DNA from: Thiomonas arsenitoxydans
GTDB taxonomy: Bacteria > Pseudomonadota > Gammaproteobacteria > Burkholderiales > Burkholderiaceae_C
Direction of reading: 5' to 3'
Assembly: GCF_000253115.1 (NCBI RefSeq)
Contig: NC_014145.1
Coordinates: 248,001-312,000 of the forward strand
DNA length: 64,000 nt
Below the pieces are notes generated by a model. It searched no databases, had not been told where the DNA came from, and worked only from the letters and a program-made list of their open reading frames with translations. Positions 1 through 8,110 of this stretch are shown here, piece by piece (positions within the stretch are counted from its first letter, which is position 1; each line of letters begins with the position of its first letter). The position numbers and the translations under genes are program-made.

Positions 1-548
1 GCCGCCCAAGCCAGGGTGTCGGGCTCGCGGCTGGCGACGAACAGGGGCAGCGGGAGTTGCGCCGGCGGTTGCAGCACGGCTTCGCCGCGGTAATCGACCG
101 ACTGGGGGTGCAGCCGGTCGAGTAAGGCGTCCACCACCTCGCGCATCTGCACGCGCGCTGCATCGCTGCCCCAACCGAAAGCGCGCTTTTGCGCCTCGAA
201 CGGCCCGCCTTTGGCAAAGCCGATGGCGATGCGCCCAGGCGCCAGGTTGGACAGCAGCGCGATTTCCTCGGCCAGCAGCGCGGGGTTGCGGCCTGCGGGC
301 AACACTGCGGCCACGCCGAGCTGAATGCGCTGCGTTCGCGCCGCCCAGTGGGCCAGCAGCAGCAGCGGCGAGGCGCTCAGGCTTTGCGGGTCGAAGTGAT
401 GTTCGGTGACCCACACCGCCTGCACGCCGATCTGCTCGATCTCCTGCACTAGGGCGGCGCGCTGCTGGAAAAAAGCGGGGATGGGCTCGTTCGTGGCGGG
501 CTGCATGTGCAGCATCATGCCGATTTGCGGCAGGGGGGAGGCAGGCAT
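1..548 (-). CDS. LLM-class flavin-dependent monooxygenase (luciferase-like), 3' part beyond the window
   Basis: The gene starts at the ATG at 548 and runs leftward off the window, so only about 182 N-terminal residues are visible. They show the bacterial-luciferase-like TIM-barrel pattern: an early strand with IGMMLHM, then VWVTEHHFD around residues 46-54, LGVAAVLPAGRNP, and a segment reading APGRIAIGFAKGG. Such enzymes use reduced flavin and oxygen to oxidise varied substrates; the substrate is not readable. It begins 6 bp after the stop of the binding-protein gene and is probably the third gene of a TonB receptor - binding protein - monooxygenase operon. Its role in that operon is unknown; processing an imported organic metal chelate is only a guess. 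Confidence 0.8.
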   Translation of the reverse strand, partial: MPASPLPQIGMMLHMQPATNEPIPAFFQQRAALVQEIEQIGVQAVWVTEHHFDPQSLSASPLLLLAHWAARTQRIQLGVAAVLPAGRNPALLAEEIALLSNLAPGRIAIGFAKGGPFEAQKRAFGWGSDAARVQMREVVDALLDRLHPQSVDYRGEAVLQPPAQLPLPLFVASREPDTLAWA

Positions 549-554
549 GGCGGG

Positions 555-1610
555 TCAATACTTGGTGGGATAGTCGGTGGGGTCGGGCGCCAAAACGGCG
601 CGCGCCTGCGCGGCGGACAGCGTGCGCTTGAAGTACAGCGCGAAAAACGCCTCGGTGCGGGCGTCGATCGGAGTCTTGAACACCGCGCGGTAGTCTGCCG
701 GAAAAATCCGGCTCGCCAGCCAGGGCGCGGCCAGCAGCCGCATGAACGACGGCGGCCGGTCGATCCAGCGAAATGGCACTTGCGGCGCGAACAGCACATG
801 GCCTTCGCGCACCGCGCGCAGCAGCCTCCAGCGTGGCTCGGTCTGGATGGCGCGCATCGCCGGGCCGTCTTGGGTGAGGATCCAGTCGGGGTCTGCAGCC
901 AGGATTTGCTCGAAACTCACCCGCACCATGCCGAAGCGGCTGCCGTCGGTGCAGTGCAAGGCGTTGTGCGCGCCGATGGCGGTGATGACCTCGGCATGGA
1001 TCGAGCCGCTGCACTCGCTCGCCAGGCCGTCTTCGCCTTCGGCGTAATAGATGCGCACAGGTTTTTGTGCGGACACGCGCTGGCGCAGCGCGGCCAGATC
1101 GTCCAGCGTGGTCTGCGCGTCGGCGGCCAGCGCCTCGCCGCGCGCGGCGATCCCCAGCGCCTGCCCCACTTGGCGGAAGGCCGCGGGGTAGTCCGCCAGG
1201 CTGTCGAGCCGTACCGGGCAGATGGGCAGTCCGAGCTTGCGCATGGCCGCCGTGCTGGCCTGCGTACCCACCGTCGCCTCGGACACCAGCGCCAGCGTGG
1301 GATGCACGCGCAACACCTGCTCCAGGTTGGCCGTCTTGCCCTGGCCGAACCAGCCGCCGAGCACGGGAAGATCGAGGACGCTTTTCGGCAGGATTTGCGC
1401 CGCCTGCTTGCTCCAGGGAAAGTTCAACCCCGCCATGCGTTCGGGCGCCAGCGCCAGCAGCAAGTAATTGTTGACCGGGCTGCTGCCATACACCGGGTCG
1501 CTGGATGCGCTGGGGCAGGCCGCAGGTGTTTGCGCCAGCGCGAACGCGCCGTGCAGCAGGAGCGCGGCGCCGAGCAAAGGAGCGCTTAGCCGAGCGAAAA
1601 ATCGGCTCAT
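555..1610 (-). CDS. Periplasmic ABC-transporter substrate-binding protein, BtuF/FhuD/MolA class
   Basis: This is a 351-residue protein with a Sec signal peptide (residues 1-27, ending in LAQ after a hydrophobic core). It has the two-lobed helical-backbone binding fold of the class that carries siderophores, haem, cobalamin and, in the MolA case, molybdate. A GWFGQGKTANLE segment near residue 90 is followed by VHPTLALVSE, typical of this class. The start codon overlaps the TonB receptor stop (ATGA at 1607-1610), so the two are translationally coupled. No matching BtuC-type permease or ATPase is in the window, so they may lie to the left. The ModE-like box upstream of the operon makes an oxyanion or molybdenum ligand plausible, but iron or cobalamin cannot be excluded. 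Confidence 0.8.
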   Translation of the reverse strand: MSRFFARLSAPLLGAALLLHGAFALAQTPAACPSASSDPVYGSSPVNNYLLLALAPERMAGLNFPWSKQAAQILPKSVLDLPVLGGWFGQGKTANLEQVLRVHPTLALVSEATVGTQASTAAMRKLGLPICPVRLDSLADYPAAFRQVGQALGIAARGEALAADAQTTLDDLAALRQRVSAQKPVRIYYAEGEDGLASECSGSIHAEVITAIGAHNALHCTDGSRFGMVRVSFEQILAADPDWILTQDGPAMRAIQTEPRWRLLRAVREGHVLFAPQVPFRWIDRPPSFMRLLAAPWLASRIFPADYRAVFKTPIDARTEAFFALYFKRTLSAAQARAVLAPDPTDYPTKY

Positions 1611-3691
1611 AGCTTGTACTGCAGTTGCACCCGCAGCTCGCGTCCGGGCATGGGGAAGCCCTCGCTCAATTGATAGTTGCGGTCGAAGGCGTTGTTCAGA
1701 TTGGTGTAGAGCGTCAGCCGCGGGGCCAGGCGTTGCGTCCAGCGCAGGTTGACCACGGTGAACCCGGCCACCGGCTGCTTGCCGTCGGTCGTGGTCTGGC
1801 GGCTGCTGGCCGCCTGCACATGCGCCGACAGGGTGGTGGCGTCGCCGGGCAGCCACGACACGCCCAGATCGGCCCAGTGGCGCGGCGCGTTGGTGGCGAC
1901 CAGTCCAGGCGCGCCCAGCGTGGCGTCGAGATAGCTATACGCCACCGAGGCGATCCAGGCGTTGCCGATCGACGCCTGCACGCTCAAGTCCAGCCCCTTG
2001 TTGGTCGCCGTGCCGACGTTTTGCGCCTGGCTGATGCCGGGGGTGGAGGTGGCGACACTCTCGATCGCGTCTTTGATCGAATCCCAATACACCGCGGCGT
2101 CGTACTTCACCCCGCCCAGCATCACCCCGGAGACGCCGACTTCACGGTTGAGTGCTTGTTCCGGCCCCAGCGCCGGGTTGGGGATGGCCTGGCCCAGGCG
2201 GTAGGAATACACCTCCTTGATGCTGGGAAAACGGGTCTTCTGCCCGATGCCCGCGCGCAACTCGGTGTGCGCCGAGAGTTTGTGCCGCCAGACGATTTGC
2301 GCATTGTTCGCCCCCACGCGCGGGCTGGTGGGCATCGGCCCGATCTGGGTCTGCGCCTTGTTGGTGTATTGCTCGGCCTGATCGAAGCGGTGCTCGTCGC
2401 GGCGGTAGCCGAAGGTGAGGGTGTCGGCCGTAGTCGGCTTGTAGGCATTCTCGAAGCCCAGCGCGTAGGTGTGCGCCTCGAAATGCAGCCACGGCGTCTG
2501 GTAAGGCTGCGCCTGGGTGGCGAGGTTGGACTCGCGGTGCACGTCTTGTTTGTAGAACAGTCCGAGTTTGAGGAAGTTCTGCGTGCCCAACGGCTGGCCG
2601 AGTTCGACCGTGGCGCCGTTGGAAAAATCGCGGTACTGGCTATTGAAGGCGTAAGGTTTTTGGGTCGAGTTGTAGCGGGCGTTGTCGAACGAGATCAGTT
2701 CGTTGTCGAAGGTGTCGTGGTAGAGCCGGGTCTTGAGGTAACCCGCGCCGAGGGCGGTGTTGCCGATGTATTAGTAGCTCTGTTTGTTCCACTGCGGCCA
2801 CTGCCAGTAGCGCACCGGCTGGCCGGTGACCTTGGTGTTGCCGGTGTAAGGCGGCGAGTCTTTGTCGGAGTTGACGGTGTAGAGGCCCAGCGCATAGTCG
2901 TCGGTGGCGTTGGGGGTGAAGCCCACTTTCAGGTTGGCGTTGATGTCGTGGCTGGCGGCGTTGAGCCGGTCGCCCCCCGGCTGCGCCGCCACCGGCTTGA
3001 ACGCTGTAGACAGCGGAAAACCGTCGCGGTTGGCGCTGGCCACGCCGCCCTGCACATACCAGCGGCTGTCGATGCGGCTGCCCAATTGCACCGACAGATC
3101 GTTGCCGTACAGCCGGTGCTGGTTGGCGGTGAGGCCGCCGGTGATGCTGCCTTCGAGTTTTTTGCTAGGGGCCTGGGTGATGAGGTTGATCGAGCCGCCC
3201 ATATTGTTCGGCCCGTACATCAAGGAGCCCAGCCCTTTGGTCACGACGATTTCGGACAGGCCGGGCGTCAGTAGCCGACTCAAGTCCACATTGCCGTCGT
3301 AGGGCACATAAATCGGAATGCCGTCGATGTTCAGGGTGATCTGCCGCGAGTCGAAGCCGCGGATGTTCACCTGCGTCTCGCCGCGCTGGCCGAGCGTCAC
3401 CGGGGTGACGCCGGGCAGATCGCCCAGCGCCTCGCCCACATTGAGCGCGCCACGGTCGAGCATTTGCTGCTGCGTCACCACATTGCTGCTCGTGCCGCCC
3501 GGCGCGGGCTTGGACACGGCGGGGGCCTGCACATCGACCTCGCCAAGCTGGAACACCGGTTGCGCGGCCTGCGGGGTTTGCGCTGCGGCGCTTGCGGCAT
3601 GCAGGGCCGCGAGCAGCGGCAGGAGCGGCATCAACGAGGGGCGGACAGGTTGCAGTGGTCGCAGACGGCGAGCGGGGCGAGAGCGGGGCAT
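1607..3691 (-). pseudogene. TonB-dependent outer-membrane receptor interrupted by one in-frame TAA
   Basis: The frame is open from 3691 to 1607 except for a single TAA at 2771-2773, so the pieces would join into a receptor of about 694 residues, a normal length. The N-terminus has a signal peptide ending AAAQ and a plug domain (VVTQQQMLDRGALNVGEAL, then IRGFDSRQITLNIDGIP, then YGPNNMGGSINLIT). The C-terminal part is a beta-barrel ending with the aromatic-rich outer-membrane signature (LRVQLQYKL). ATG at 3691 is preferred because GGAGA lies a few bases upstream; a TTG at 3703 is also in frame. The homologous sequence continues without a shift past the stop, so this is a recent nonsense mutation or a sequencing error. 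The plug would be made but the barrel lost unless the codon is read through. Confidence 0.85.
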
Positions 3692-3721
3692 CAGGGTCTC
3701 CAATAAAAAATGATGGCGGGT

Positions 3722-3749
3722 TTCGAGATATTCTTTAAGATATAACGAA
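3722..3749. promoter_or_regulatory. ModE-like operator between divergent operons
   Basis: A 28-bp imperfect palindrome has outer arms TTCG/CGAA and inner arms ATAT/ATAT, with the half site on one strand reading TTCGTTATAT. This closely resembles the known ModE operator (paired CGTTATAT-type half sites about two helical turns apart). It sits in the 86-bp gap between the TonB receptor (leftward) and the yqeB-like gene (rightward), where a molybdate-responsive repressor could control both. No modE gene is visible in the window. Confidence 0.7.
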
Positions 3750-3777
3750 TTCCCCTTGGCCTGCTACATCCTTTGCC

Positions 3778-4689
3778 ATGTCCGCTGCAGAATTGTTCCC
3801 TGTCAAACCTGTGCCTGTCCCCCGCTGGCAGGCAGCTTGCATCGTGGTTCTTGGCGCAGGGGATGTGGGCTCTGCGGTGGCGCATGTTTTGTTCCGCCAG
3901 GGCTACACCGTGTTGCTGGTCGAGACGGAACAGCCCACGTCCCCACGGCGTGGCATGTGCTGGGTGGATGCGGTGTTCGACGGCATCGCGGTGCTCGATC
4001 ATCTCAGCGCGGTGCGGGTGTTTCACCCGGCGGATGCGGCGCTCGCCTTTGCCCGCCGCATCTGGCTGCCGCTGGTGGTCGCACCCGACCTGCCGCTGTG
4101 GCTGCGCCAGCTCGGCGCGCAGGTCTTGGTCGATGCGCGGCTGCGCAAACACGCCGCGGCGCAGCCTGATCTGCGCGCGCTGTGCGGGGGTGCAGCGACT
4201 GCGGTCGGCATTGGTCCAGGATATACCGTGGGCTATAACGCCGATGTGGTGATCGAGTCGGCCTGGGGCGATGAACTGGGGCGGGTGCTGCACGTCGGCT
4301 CGGCCCGGGCGCTCGCCGGAGAGCCGCGGCCCATCCTCGGCGCGGGGCGCGAGCGCCTGGTTTACGCCCCGCAGGACGGGGTGTTCGAAACGCCTTTGCG
4401 GATCGGCCAGGCGGTCGAGGCGGGCGAGGTGATCGGCCATGTGAACACGCCAGAGGGCGAGCTTCTGCCGCTGCCTGCGCCGCTGCGCGGCGTGTTGCGC
4501 GGGCTGACCCGTTCGGGCGTGCCGGTGCGGCGTAAAACCAAACTCGTCGAAGTCGATCCGCGCGGCGACCCGGCGCTGTGCTTCGGTTTGGGCGAGCGGC
4601 CGCTGCGCATCGCTCAGGGCGTGCTGCAGGCCGTCGAGCAAGTCGTCGGCGCTGCTGGCGCGCCCGCCGCGCAGCCGCATGCCGCCTGA
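3778..4689 (+). CDS. yqeB: YqeB/EF2563-type molybdenum-hydroxylase accessory protein
   Basis: The 303-residue product begins with a Rossmann-like segment (VVLGAGDVGSAVAHVLFRQG, residues about 22-42). Then come a loop with TSPRRGMCWVDAVFDG, a central GIGPGYTVGYNADVVIES motif, and a C-terminal barrel-sandwich-like part (GVFETPLRIGQAVEAGEVIG) ending with KLVEVDPRGDP. This order matches the EF2563/YqeB family, otherwise known beside selenium-dependent molybdenum hydroxylases and thought to act in cofactor maturation or insertion. Here it opens a molybdate transport operon 29 bp from a ModE-like box, and no xdh or selenium gene is in the window. Length is slightly above the usual 260-280. The family assignment is fairly sure; the exact reaction is unknown. 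Confidence 0.75.
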   Translation: MSAAELFPVKPVPVPRWQAACIVVLGAGDVGSAVAHVLFRQGYTVLLVETEQPTSPRRGMCWVDAVFDGIAVLDHLSAVRVFHPADAALAFARRIWLPLVVAPDLPLWLRQLGAQVLVDARLRKHAAAQPDLRALCGGAATAVGIGPGYTVGYNADVVIESAWGDELGRVLHVGSARALAGEPRPILGAGRERLVYAPQDGVFETPLRIGQAVEAGEVIGHVNTPEGELLPLPAPLRGVLRGLTRSGVPVRRKTKLVEVDPRGDPALCFGLGERPLRIAQGVLQAVEQVVGAAGAPAAQPHAA

Positions 4690-4790
4690 ATGCCGGGCGG
4701 CGCCAGCGCGCTGCTCGCCTGGGCCGTGCCGATGAGCCAAGGCGATCCCGCCAATCCTGCGATCAGGCTGGCGGCGGTGCGTCTTTGCAT
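4614..4790 (-). CDS. Short ORF with signal-peptide-like N-terminus, possible gene remnant
   Basis: A 58-codon frame starts at 4790 behind a good ribosome site (AAGGAGC, about 5 nt before the ATG). Its N-terminus reads like an export signal: MQRRTAASLIAGLAG, a hydrophobic stretch, then GTAQASSA. After about 30 residues the sequence becomes Ala/Pro/Cys-rich and stops at 4614, inside the antisense of the yqeB-like 3' end. It may be the preserved start of a periplasmic or Tat-exported protein whose body was lost, or a chance frame with a lucky ribosome site. No homology is recognised. Confidence 0.25.
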   Translation of the reverse strand: MQRRTAASLIAGLAGSPWLIGTAQASSALAPPGIQAACGCAAGAPAAPTTCSTACSTP

Positions 4791-4818
4791 GGTTTTGCTC
4801 CTTCATCCAATTCAGCGC

Positions 4819-4848
4819 TTGACAGCTGTGCGAGGCTTTCAATATGTT
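4819..4848 (+). promoter_or_regulatory. Candidate sigma-70 promoter for the mop/mod genes
   Basis: A perfect TTGACA (4819-4824) is followed after 18 bp by TATGTT (4843-4848, four of six consensus bases). It points toward the tandem-Mop gene and would give a leader of about 190 nt, in which I found no recognisable riboswitch. A degenerate ModE-like site overlaps its -10 end. This is a prediction from sequence only. Confidence 0.4.
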
Positions 4849-4865
4849 CGTAAAAATACAACGTC
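4838..4865. promoter_or_regulatory. Second, degenerate ModE-like site
   Basis: Aligned base by base with the operator at 3722-3749, this 28-bp stretch agrees at 19 of 28 positions, including the right half ending in CG. Its left arm is poor, so it is not a clear palindrome. It overlaps the -10 region of the candidate promoter upstream of the Mop gene, where a repressor would act. Confidence 0.3.
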
Positions 4866-5043
4866 GCAAGCGATGTTCGCGGCGGTTGCAAAGTAGGCGT
4901 AGGGGCAAATGTTGGTGATGAGTTGACATTGTGGGCGTTGGTCACAGTCTGAAGGGGAAGATCGGTTCGGTTTTTAGCTCAAGCGTCGTAGCCACTCATA
5001 TACACTGAACACATCTCCACCCCTTAATCAGGAGAGAGCCATC

Positions 5044-5466
5044 ATGCAAACCAGCGCGCGCAATCATCTTCAAGGCAAGGTTCATGCAGTGCACGACGGT
5101 GCAGTCAACACCGAAGTCGTGCTCGACCTCGGCGAGGGCCAGCACCTCGTGGCCATCGTCACCAAAGACAGCGCCCATCGTCTGGGCCTTGCCGCGGGCA
5201 AATCGGCCTGGGCGCTTGTCAAGGCCTCGTGGCCCATTCTGGTCGAGGGCGCCGCCCCGGCCACCTCGGCGCGCAACACCCTGTGCGGCACGATCAAGGC
5301 CGTCACCACCGGCGCGGTGAACACCGAAGTGGTGCTGGGCCTCAAGGGCGGCGCCGAACTGGTGGTGATGATCACCACCGGCAGCGAAAAAACACTCGGC
5401 CTGAAGGTGGGCGACGCCGCATGCGCGCTCATCAAGGCCACCCATGTCATCCTCGGGGTGGACTAA
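5044..5466 (+). CDS. Tandem Mop-domain molybdenum-binding protein (ModG-like molbindin)
   Basis: This 140-residue cytoplasmic protein is two Mop/TOBE domains in a row. The repeats align internally: SARNHLQGKVHAVHDGAVNTEVVLDL (written in part here) in the first and SARNTLCGTIKAVTTG in the second, each followed by a strand and an ALVKA or ALIKA motif. Di-Mop proteins assemble into trimers that bind several molybdate or tungstate ions and act in storage or buffering. The start is supported by GGAGAGAG just upstream. It lies between the yqeB-like gene and modA, and a terminator follows directly, so it may be expressed to a higher level than modABC. Assignment is secure; storage is the family role. 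Confidence 0.93.
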   Translation: MQTSARNHLQGKVHAVHDGAVNTEVVLDLGEGQHLVAIVTKDSAHRLGLAAGKSAWALVKASWPILVEGAAPATSARNTLCGTIKAVTTGAVNTEVVLGLKGGAELVVMITTGSEKTLGLKVGDAACALIKATHVILGVD

Positions 5467-5483
5467 ACGTCCCATCTCGCTTG

Positions 5484-5520
5484 GCGACCCGCAACCGAGT
5501 GTTGCGGGTCGCATTTTCTT
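5484..5520 (+). terminator. Rho-independent terminator after the Mop gene
   Basis: A perfect 12-bp stem (GCGACCCGCAAC at 5484-5495, partner at 5501-5512) with a 5-nt loop is followed by ATTTTCTT. It lies 17 bp after the Mop stop and would separate that transcript from modA, or attenuate read-through. Confidence 0.85.
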
Positions 5521-5555
5521 GATCTTCTTGTAACCAAACCAAACGGAGTGTGATG

Positions 5556-6332
5556 ATGGGTATGACTCAATTCCTGCGGGCCATCAGTGGTGCGCTGCTC
5601 TTTACTTTGGCGCTGGGCGTGGCGCATGCAGAGAAGGTCACGATTGTCGCCGCATCCGATTTGAAGTTCGCCATGGGCGACATCGTGCAGGCGTTCGAGA
5701 AAGCCCATCCAAACGACAAGATCGAGGTGATCTACGGCTCTTCGGGCAAGTTCTTTTCCCAGATCAAGCAAGGCGCGCCCTACGATCTTTTCTTCTCGGC
5801 AGACATCAAATATCCGCAAGAGCTGGAAAAGTCGGGTCTGGCCGCGGGCAAGGTCGTGCCCTATGCCTTTGGCCGCATCGTGCTGTGGAGCGCCACGATG
5901 GACGCCAGCAAAATGACCCTGCAGAGCTTGACCAACCCTGACATTCAGCACATCGCCATCGCCAATCCCAAGCACGCCCCCTACGGCAAGCGGGCCGAAG
6001 AAGCGCTGAAAGCGGCCAAGGTTTGGGACAAGGTCGAGCCCAAACTGGTGTTCGGCGAAAACATTTCACACACGGCGCAGTTGGTCGAAACCGGCAATGC
6101 GCAGGTGGGCATCATCGCGCTTTCGCTCGCGCTCAACCCGCAGCTCTCCAGCAAGGGCAAATACTGGTTGATTCCCGACAATCTGCACGAACCGCTGGAA
6201 CAGGCCTACGTCCTCACCAAGCGCGGTGAAAGCAACCCTGTCGCCAAAGCGTTTGCCGCGTACATGAACAGTCCCGAGACGAGCAGCGTGATGAAACGCT
6301 ACGGTTTTGTGCTGCCGGACCAGGCCAAGTAA
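5556..6332 (+). CDS. modA: Molybdate ABC transporter, periplasmic binding protein
   Basis: The protein is about 258 residues, with a Sec signal peptide ending AHA around residue 25. The mature part opens with VTIVAASDLKFAMGDIVQAF, the classic ModA start in which the Ser side chain helps hold the oxyanion, and continues with YGSSGKFFSQIKQGAPYDLFFSAD (abridged), the second ligand-binding stretch. It captures molybdate (also tungstate) in the periplasm and hands it to ModB. Several start codons are stacked (GTG 5550, ATG 5553, ATG 5556, ATG 5562); 5556 lies 7 nt after GGAG and is preferred. modB follows after 3 bp. Confidence 0.93.
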   Translation: MGMTQFLRAISGALLFTLALGVAHAEKVTIVAASDLKFAMGDIVQAFEKAHPNDKIEVIYGSSGKFFSQIKQGAPYDLFFSADIKYPQELEKSGLAAGKVVPYAFGRIVLWSATMDASKMTLQSLTNPDIQHIAIANPKHAPYGKRAEEALKAAKVWDKVEPKLVFGENISHTAQLVETGNAQVGIIALSLALNPQLSSKGKYWLIPDNLHEPLEQAYVLTKRGESNPVAKAFAAYMNSPETSSVMKRYGFVLPDQAK

Positions 6333-6335
6333 GCG

Positions 6336-7019
6336 ATGAGCTTGTTGTTGACCGCCGAAGATTGGCAAACCATCGGCCTGACGGCCAAGCTCGCGCTGAC
6401 CGTCACCGCCTGCCTTTACATCATCGGCACGCCGATCGCCTGGTGGCTGGGCCGCACGCGCTCGCGGCTCAAGGGGGTGATTGGCGCGGTGGTCGCGTTG
6501 CCGCTGGTGTTGCCTCCTTCGGTGCTGGGCTTTTATCTGCTACTGGCCATGGGGCCGTTTGGCTTCATCGGCCGCTTCACCAGTTGGCTGGGCGTGCATC
6601 CGCTGCCGTTCACCTTTTGGGGGCTGGTGGTCGCGTCGGTGTTTTATTCGATGCCGTTCATGGTGCAGCCGCTGCAAAACGCCTTCGAGGCGATCGGCGA
6701 CAAGCCGCTGGAGGCTGCGGCCACACTGCGCGCCTCGCCGTGGGATGCGTTTTTTACCGTAGCCTTGCCGATGGCATTGCCCGGAATTCTCACCAGCGGC
6801 ATTCTCACCTTCGCTCACACCGTGGGTGAATTCGGTGTGGTGCTCATGGTGGGCGGCAATCTGCCGGGAGAAACGCGCGTTGCTTCGGTGCAAATCTACG
6901 ATCACGTCGAGGCCTTGGAATACGCCGGTGCGCACCGGCTATCTGCGGTCATGCTGGCGTTTTCCTTCCTGGTGCTGCTGTTGCTTTATGGATGGCGTCC
7001 GAATCCGAAAAAAGCGTGA
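6336..7019 (+). CDS. modB: Molybdate ABC transporter, permease
   Basis: A 227-residue inner-membrane protein with five to six hydrophobic segments. The cytoplasmic EAA loop that docks onto the ATPase is visible ([20 protein letters not shown], residues about 127-146), and [18 protein letters not shown] near residue 165 is diagnostic of ModB. The gene begins 3 bp after modA and touches or overlaps modC, as expected for a tight modABC operon. Family and function are clear. Confidence 0.93.
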   Translation: MSLLLTAEDWQTIGLTAKLALTVTACLYIIGTPIAWWLGRTRSRLKGVIGAVVALPLVLPPSVLGFYLLLAMGPFGFIGRFTSWLGVHPLPFTFWGLVVASVFYSMPFMVQPLQNAFEAIGDKPLEAAATLRASPWDAFFTVALPMALPGILTSGILTFAHTVGEFGVVLMVGGNLPGETRVASVQIYDHVEALEYAGAHRLSAVMLAFSFLVLLLLYGWRPNPKKA

Positions 7020-7021
7020 AC

Positions 7022-8110
7022 ATGGCGGCGGATACGATCGACATTGACCTGACGCTGCGTTGGCCCGAGTTCACGCTGCAAGTCGCGCAAAGTCTGCCCG
7101 GACGCGGGGTCACCGCGCTGTTTGGTCACTCCGGCTCGGGCAAGACCACCTTGCTGCGCTGCGTTGCCGGACTCGAGCGGCCGCGCGGCAAGCTGCATTT
7201 CAAGGGGCAGGCCTGGCAGGACGAACGCCGCTTCCTGCCGCCGCACCAGCGGCCGCTCGGATATGTGTTCCAGGACGCCAATCTGTTTGCGCACCTGTCG
7301 GTGCTGGGCAATCTGCGCTACGGCATGAAGCGAGCCGGGCGGGGCGATGCCGACATCGACCCGATCATCGACTTGCTCGGCATCGGGCATTTGCTGCCGC
7401 GGCGGCCCGCCTTGCTCTCGGGCGGTGAACGTCAGCGCGTGGGCATCGCCCGGGCGCTGGCGCTGCAGCCGCAACTGTTGTTGATGGACGAGCCGCTGGC
7501 GGCGCTCGACCTCAAGCGTAAGCTCGAAATCCTGCCGTATCTGGAGCGGCTGCACAACGAGCTCGACATTCCCATGCTCTACGTCACCCATGCGCCGGCC
7601 GAGGTGCTGCGGCTGGCCGACCATGTGGTCATGCTCGGCGGCGGGCAGGTGCAGGCCAGCCTGCCGCTGCGTGAGGCGGTGGCGCTGCCCGGCTCGCCGC
7701 TGTTCGCCGGACAAAGCCATGTCGCCGTGCTGTTGGGCCGTGCGGGGGCTGCGGAGCAGGGCTTGCGCGCGTTCGAAGTCGCCGGCCAAACCTTGCGCGT
7801 GCCGGAAGACGCCTGCAGCGGCTGCGAGCCAGGGCGGGTCATGCGGTTGCAGGTCAGCGCGCGCGATGTCAGCGTGTCGCTGCTGCAGTTGCCCGAAGTG
7901 TCGATCAACAACCAGTTGCAGGTGCGTGTGGTCGAAATCGCTGATGCCGCGCACCCGGTCAACGTCCTGGTCAGGCTCGAACTCGGCGACGGTCAAATTC
8001 TGTTTGCCGAAATCACCCGGGCTTCGCGCGAGCGCCTGGAGTTGCGCCCGGGTCTGTTGGTGTGGGCGTTGGTCAAGGCGGTCGCGCTTGCTGGCGACAT
8101 GATGCAATGA
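7022..8110 (+). CDS. modC: Molybdate ABC transporter, ATPase
   Basis: This 362-residue ATPase has Walker A (GHSGSGKTT, residues about 35-43), the signature LSGGERQRVGIARAL, Walker B (LLLMDEP) and an H-loop (YVTHAPAEV). The last 70 residues form a TOBE/Mop regulatory domain (SINNQLQVRVVEI to LVWALVKAVAL), present in ModC but not in most ABC ATPases. An upstream ATG at 6992 would add ten residues and overlap modB by 28 bp; neither start has a clear ribosome site, and 7022 fits the family better. The stop overlaps the next start (ATGA), showing coupling to the permease gene. Confidence 0.92.
   Translation: MAADTIDIDLTLRWPEFTLQVAQSLPGRGVTALFGHSGSGKTTLLRCVAGLERPRGKLHFKGQAWQDERRFLPPHQRPLGYVFQDANLFAHLSVLGNLRYGMKRAGRGDADIDPIIDLLGIGHLLPRRPALLSGGERQRVGIARALALQPQLLLMDEPLAALDLKRKLEILPYLERLHNELDIPMLYVTHAPAEVLRLADHVVMLGGGQVQASLPLREAVALPGSPLFAGQSHVAVLLGRAGAAEQGLRAFEVAGQTLRVPEDACSGCEPGRVMRLQVSARDVSVSLLQLPEVSINNQLQVRVVEIADAAHPVNVLVRLELGDGQILFAEITRASRERLELRPGLLVWALVKAVALAGDMMQ

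Noticed and set aside
4866..5043. Possible Moco riboswitch in the long leader before the Mop gene
   Set aside because: I could not recognise the conserved stems or sequence blocks; a covariance-model search would decide.
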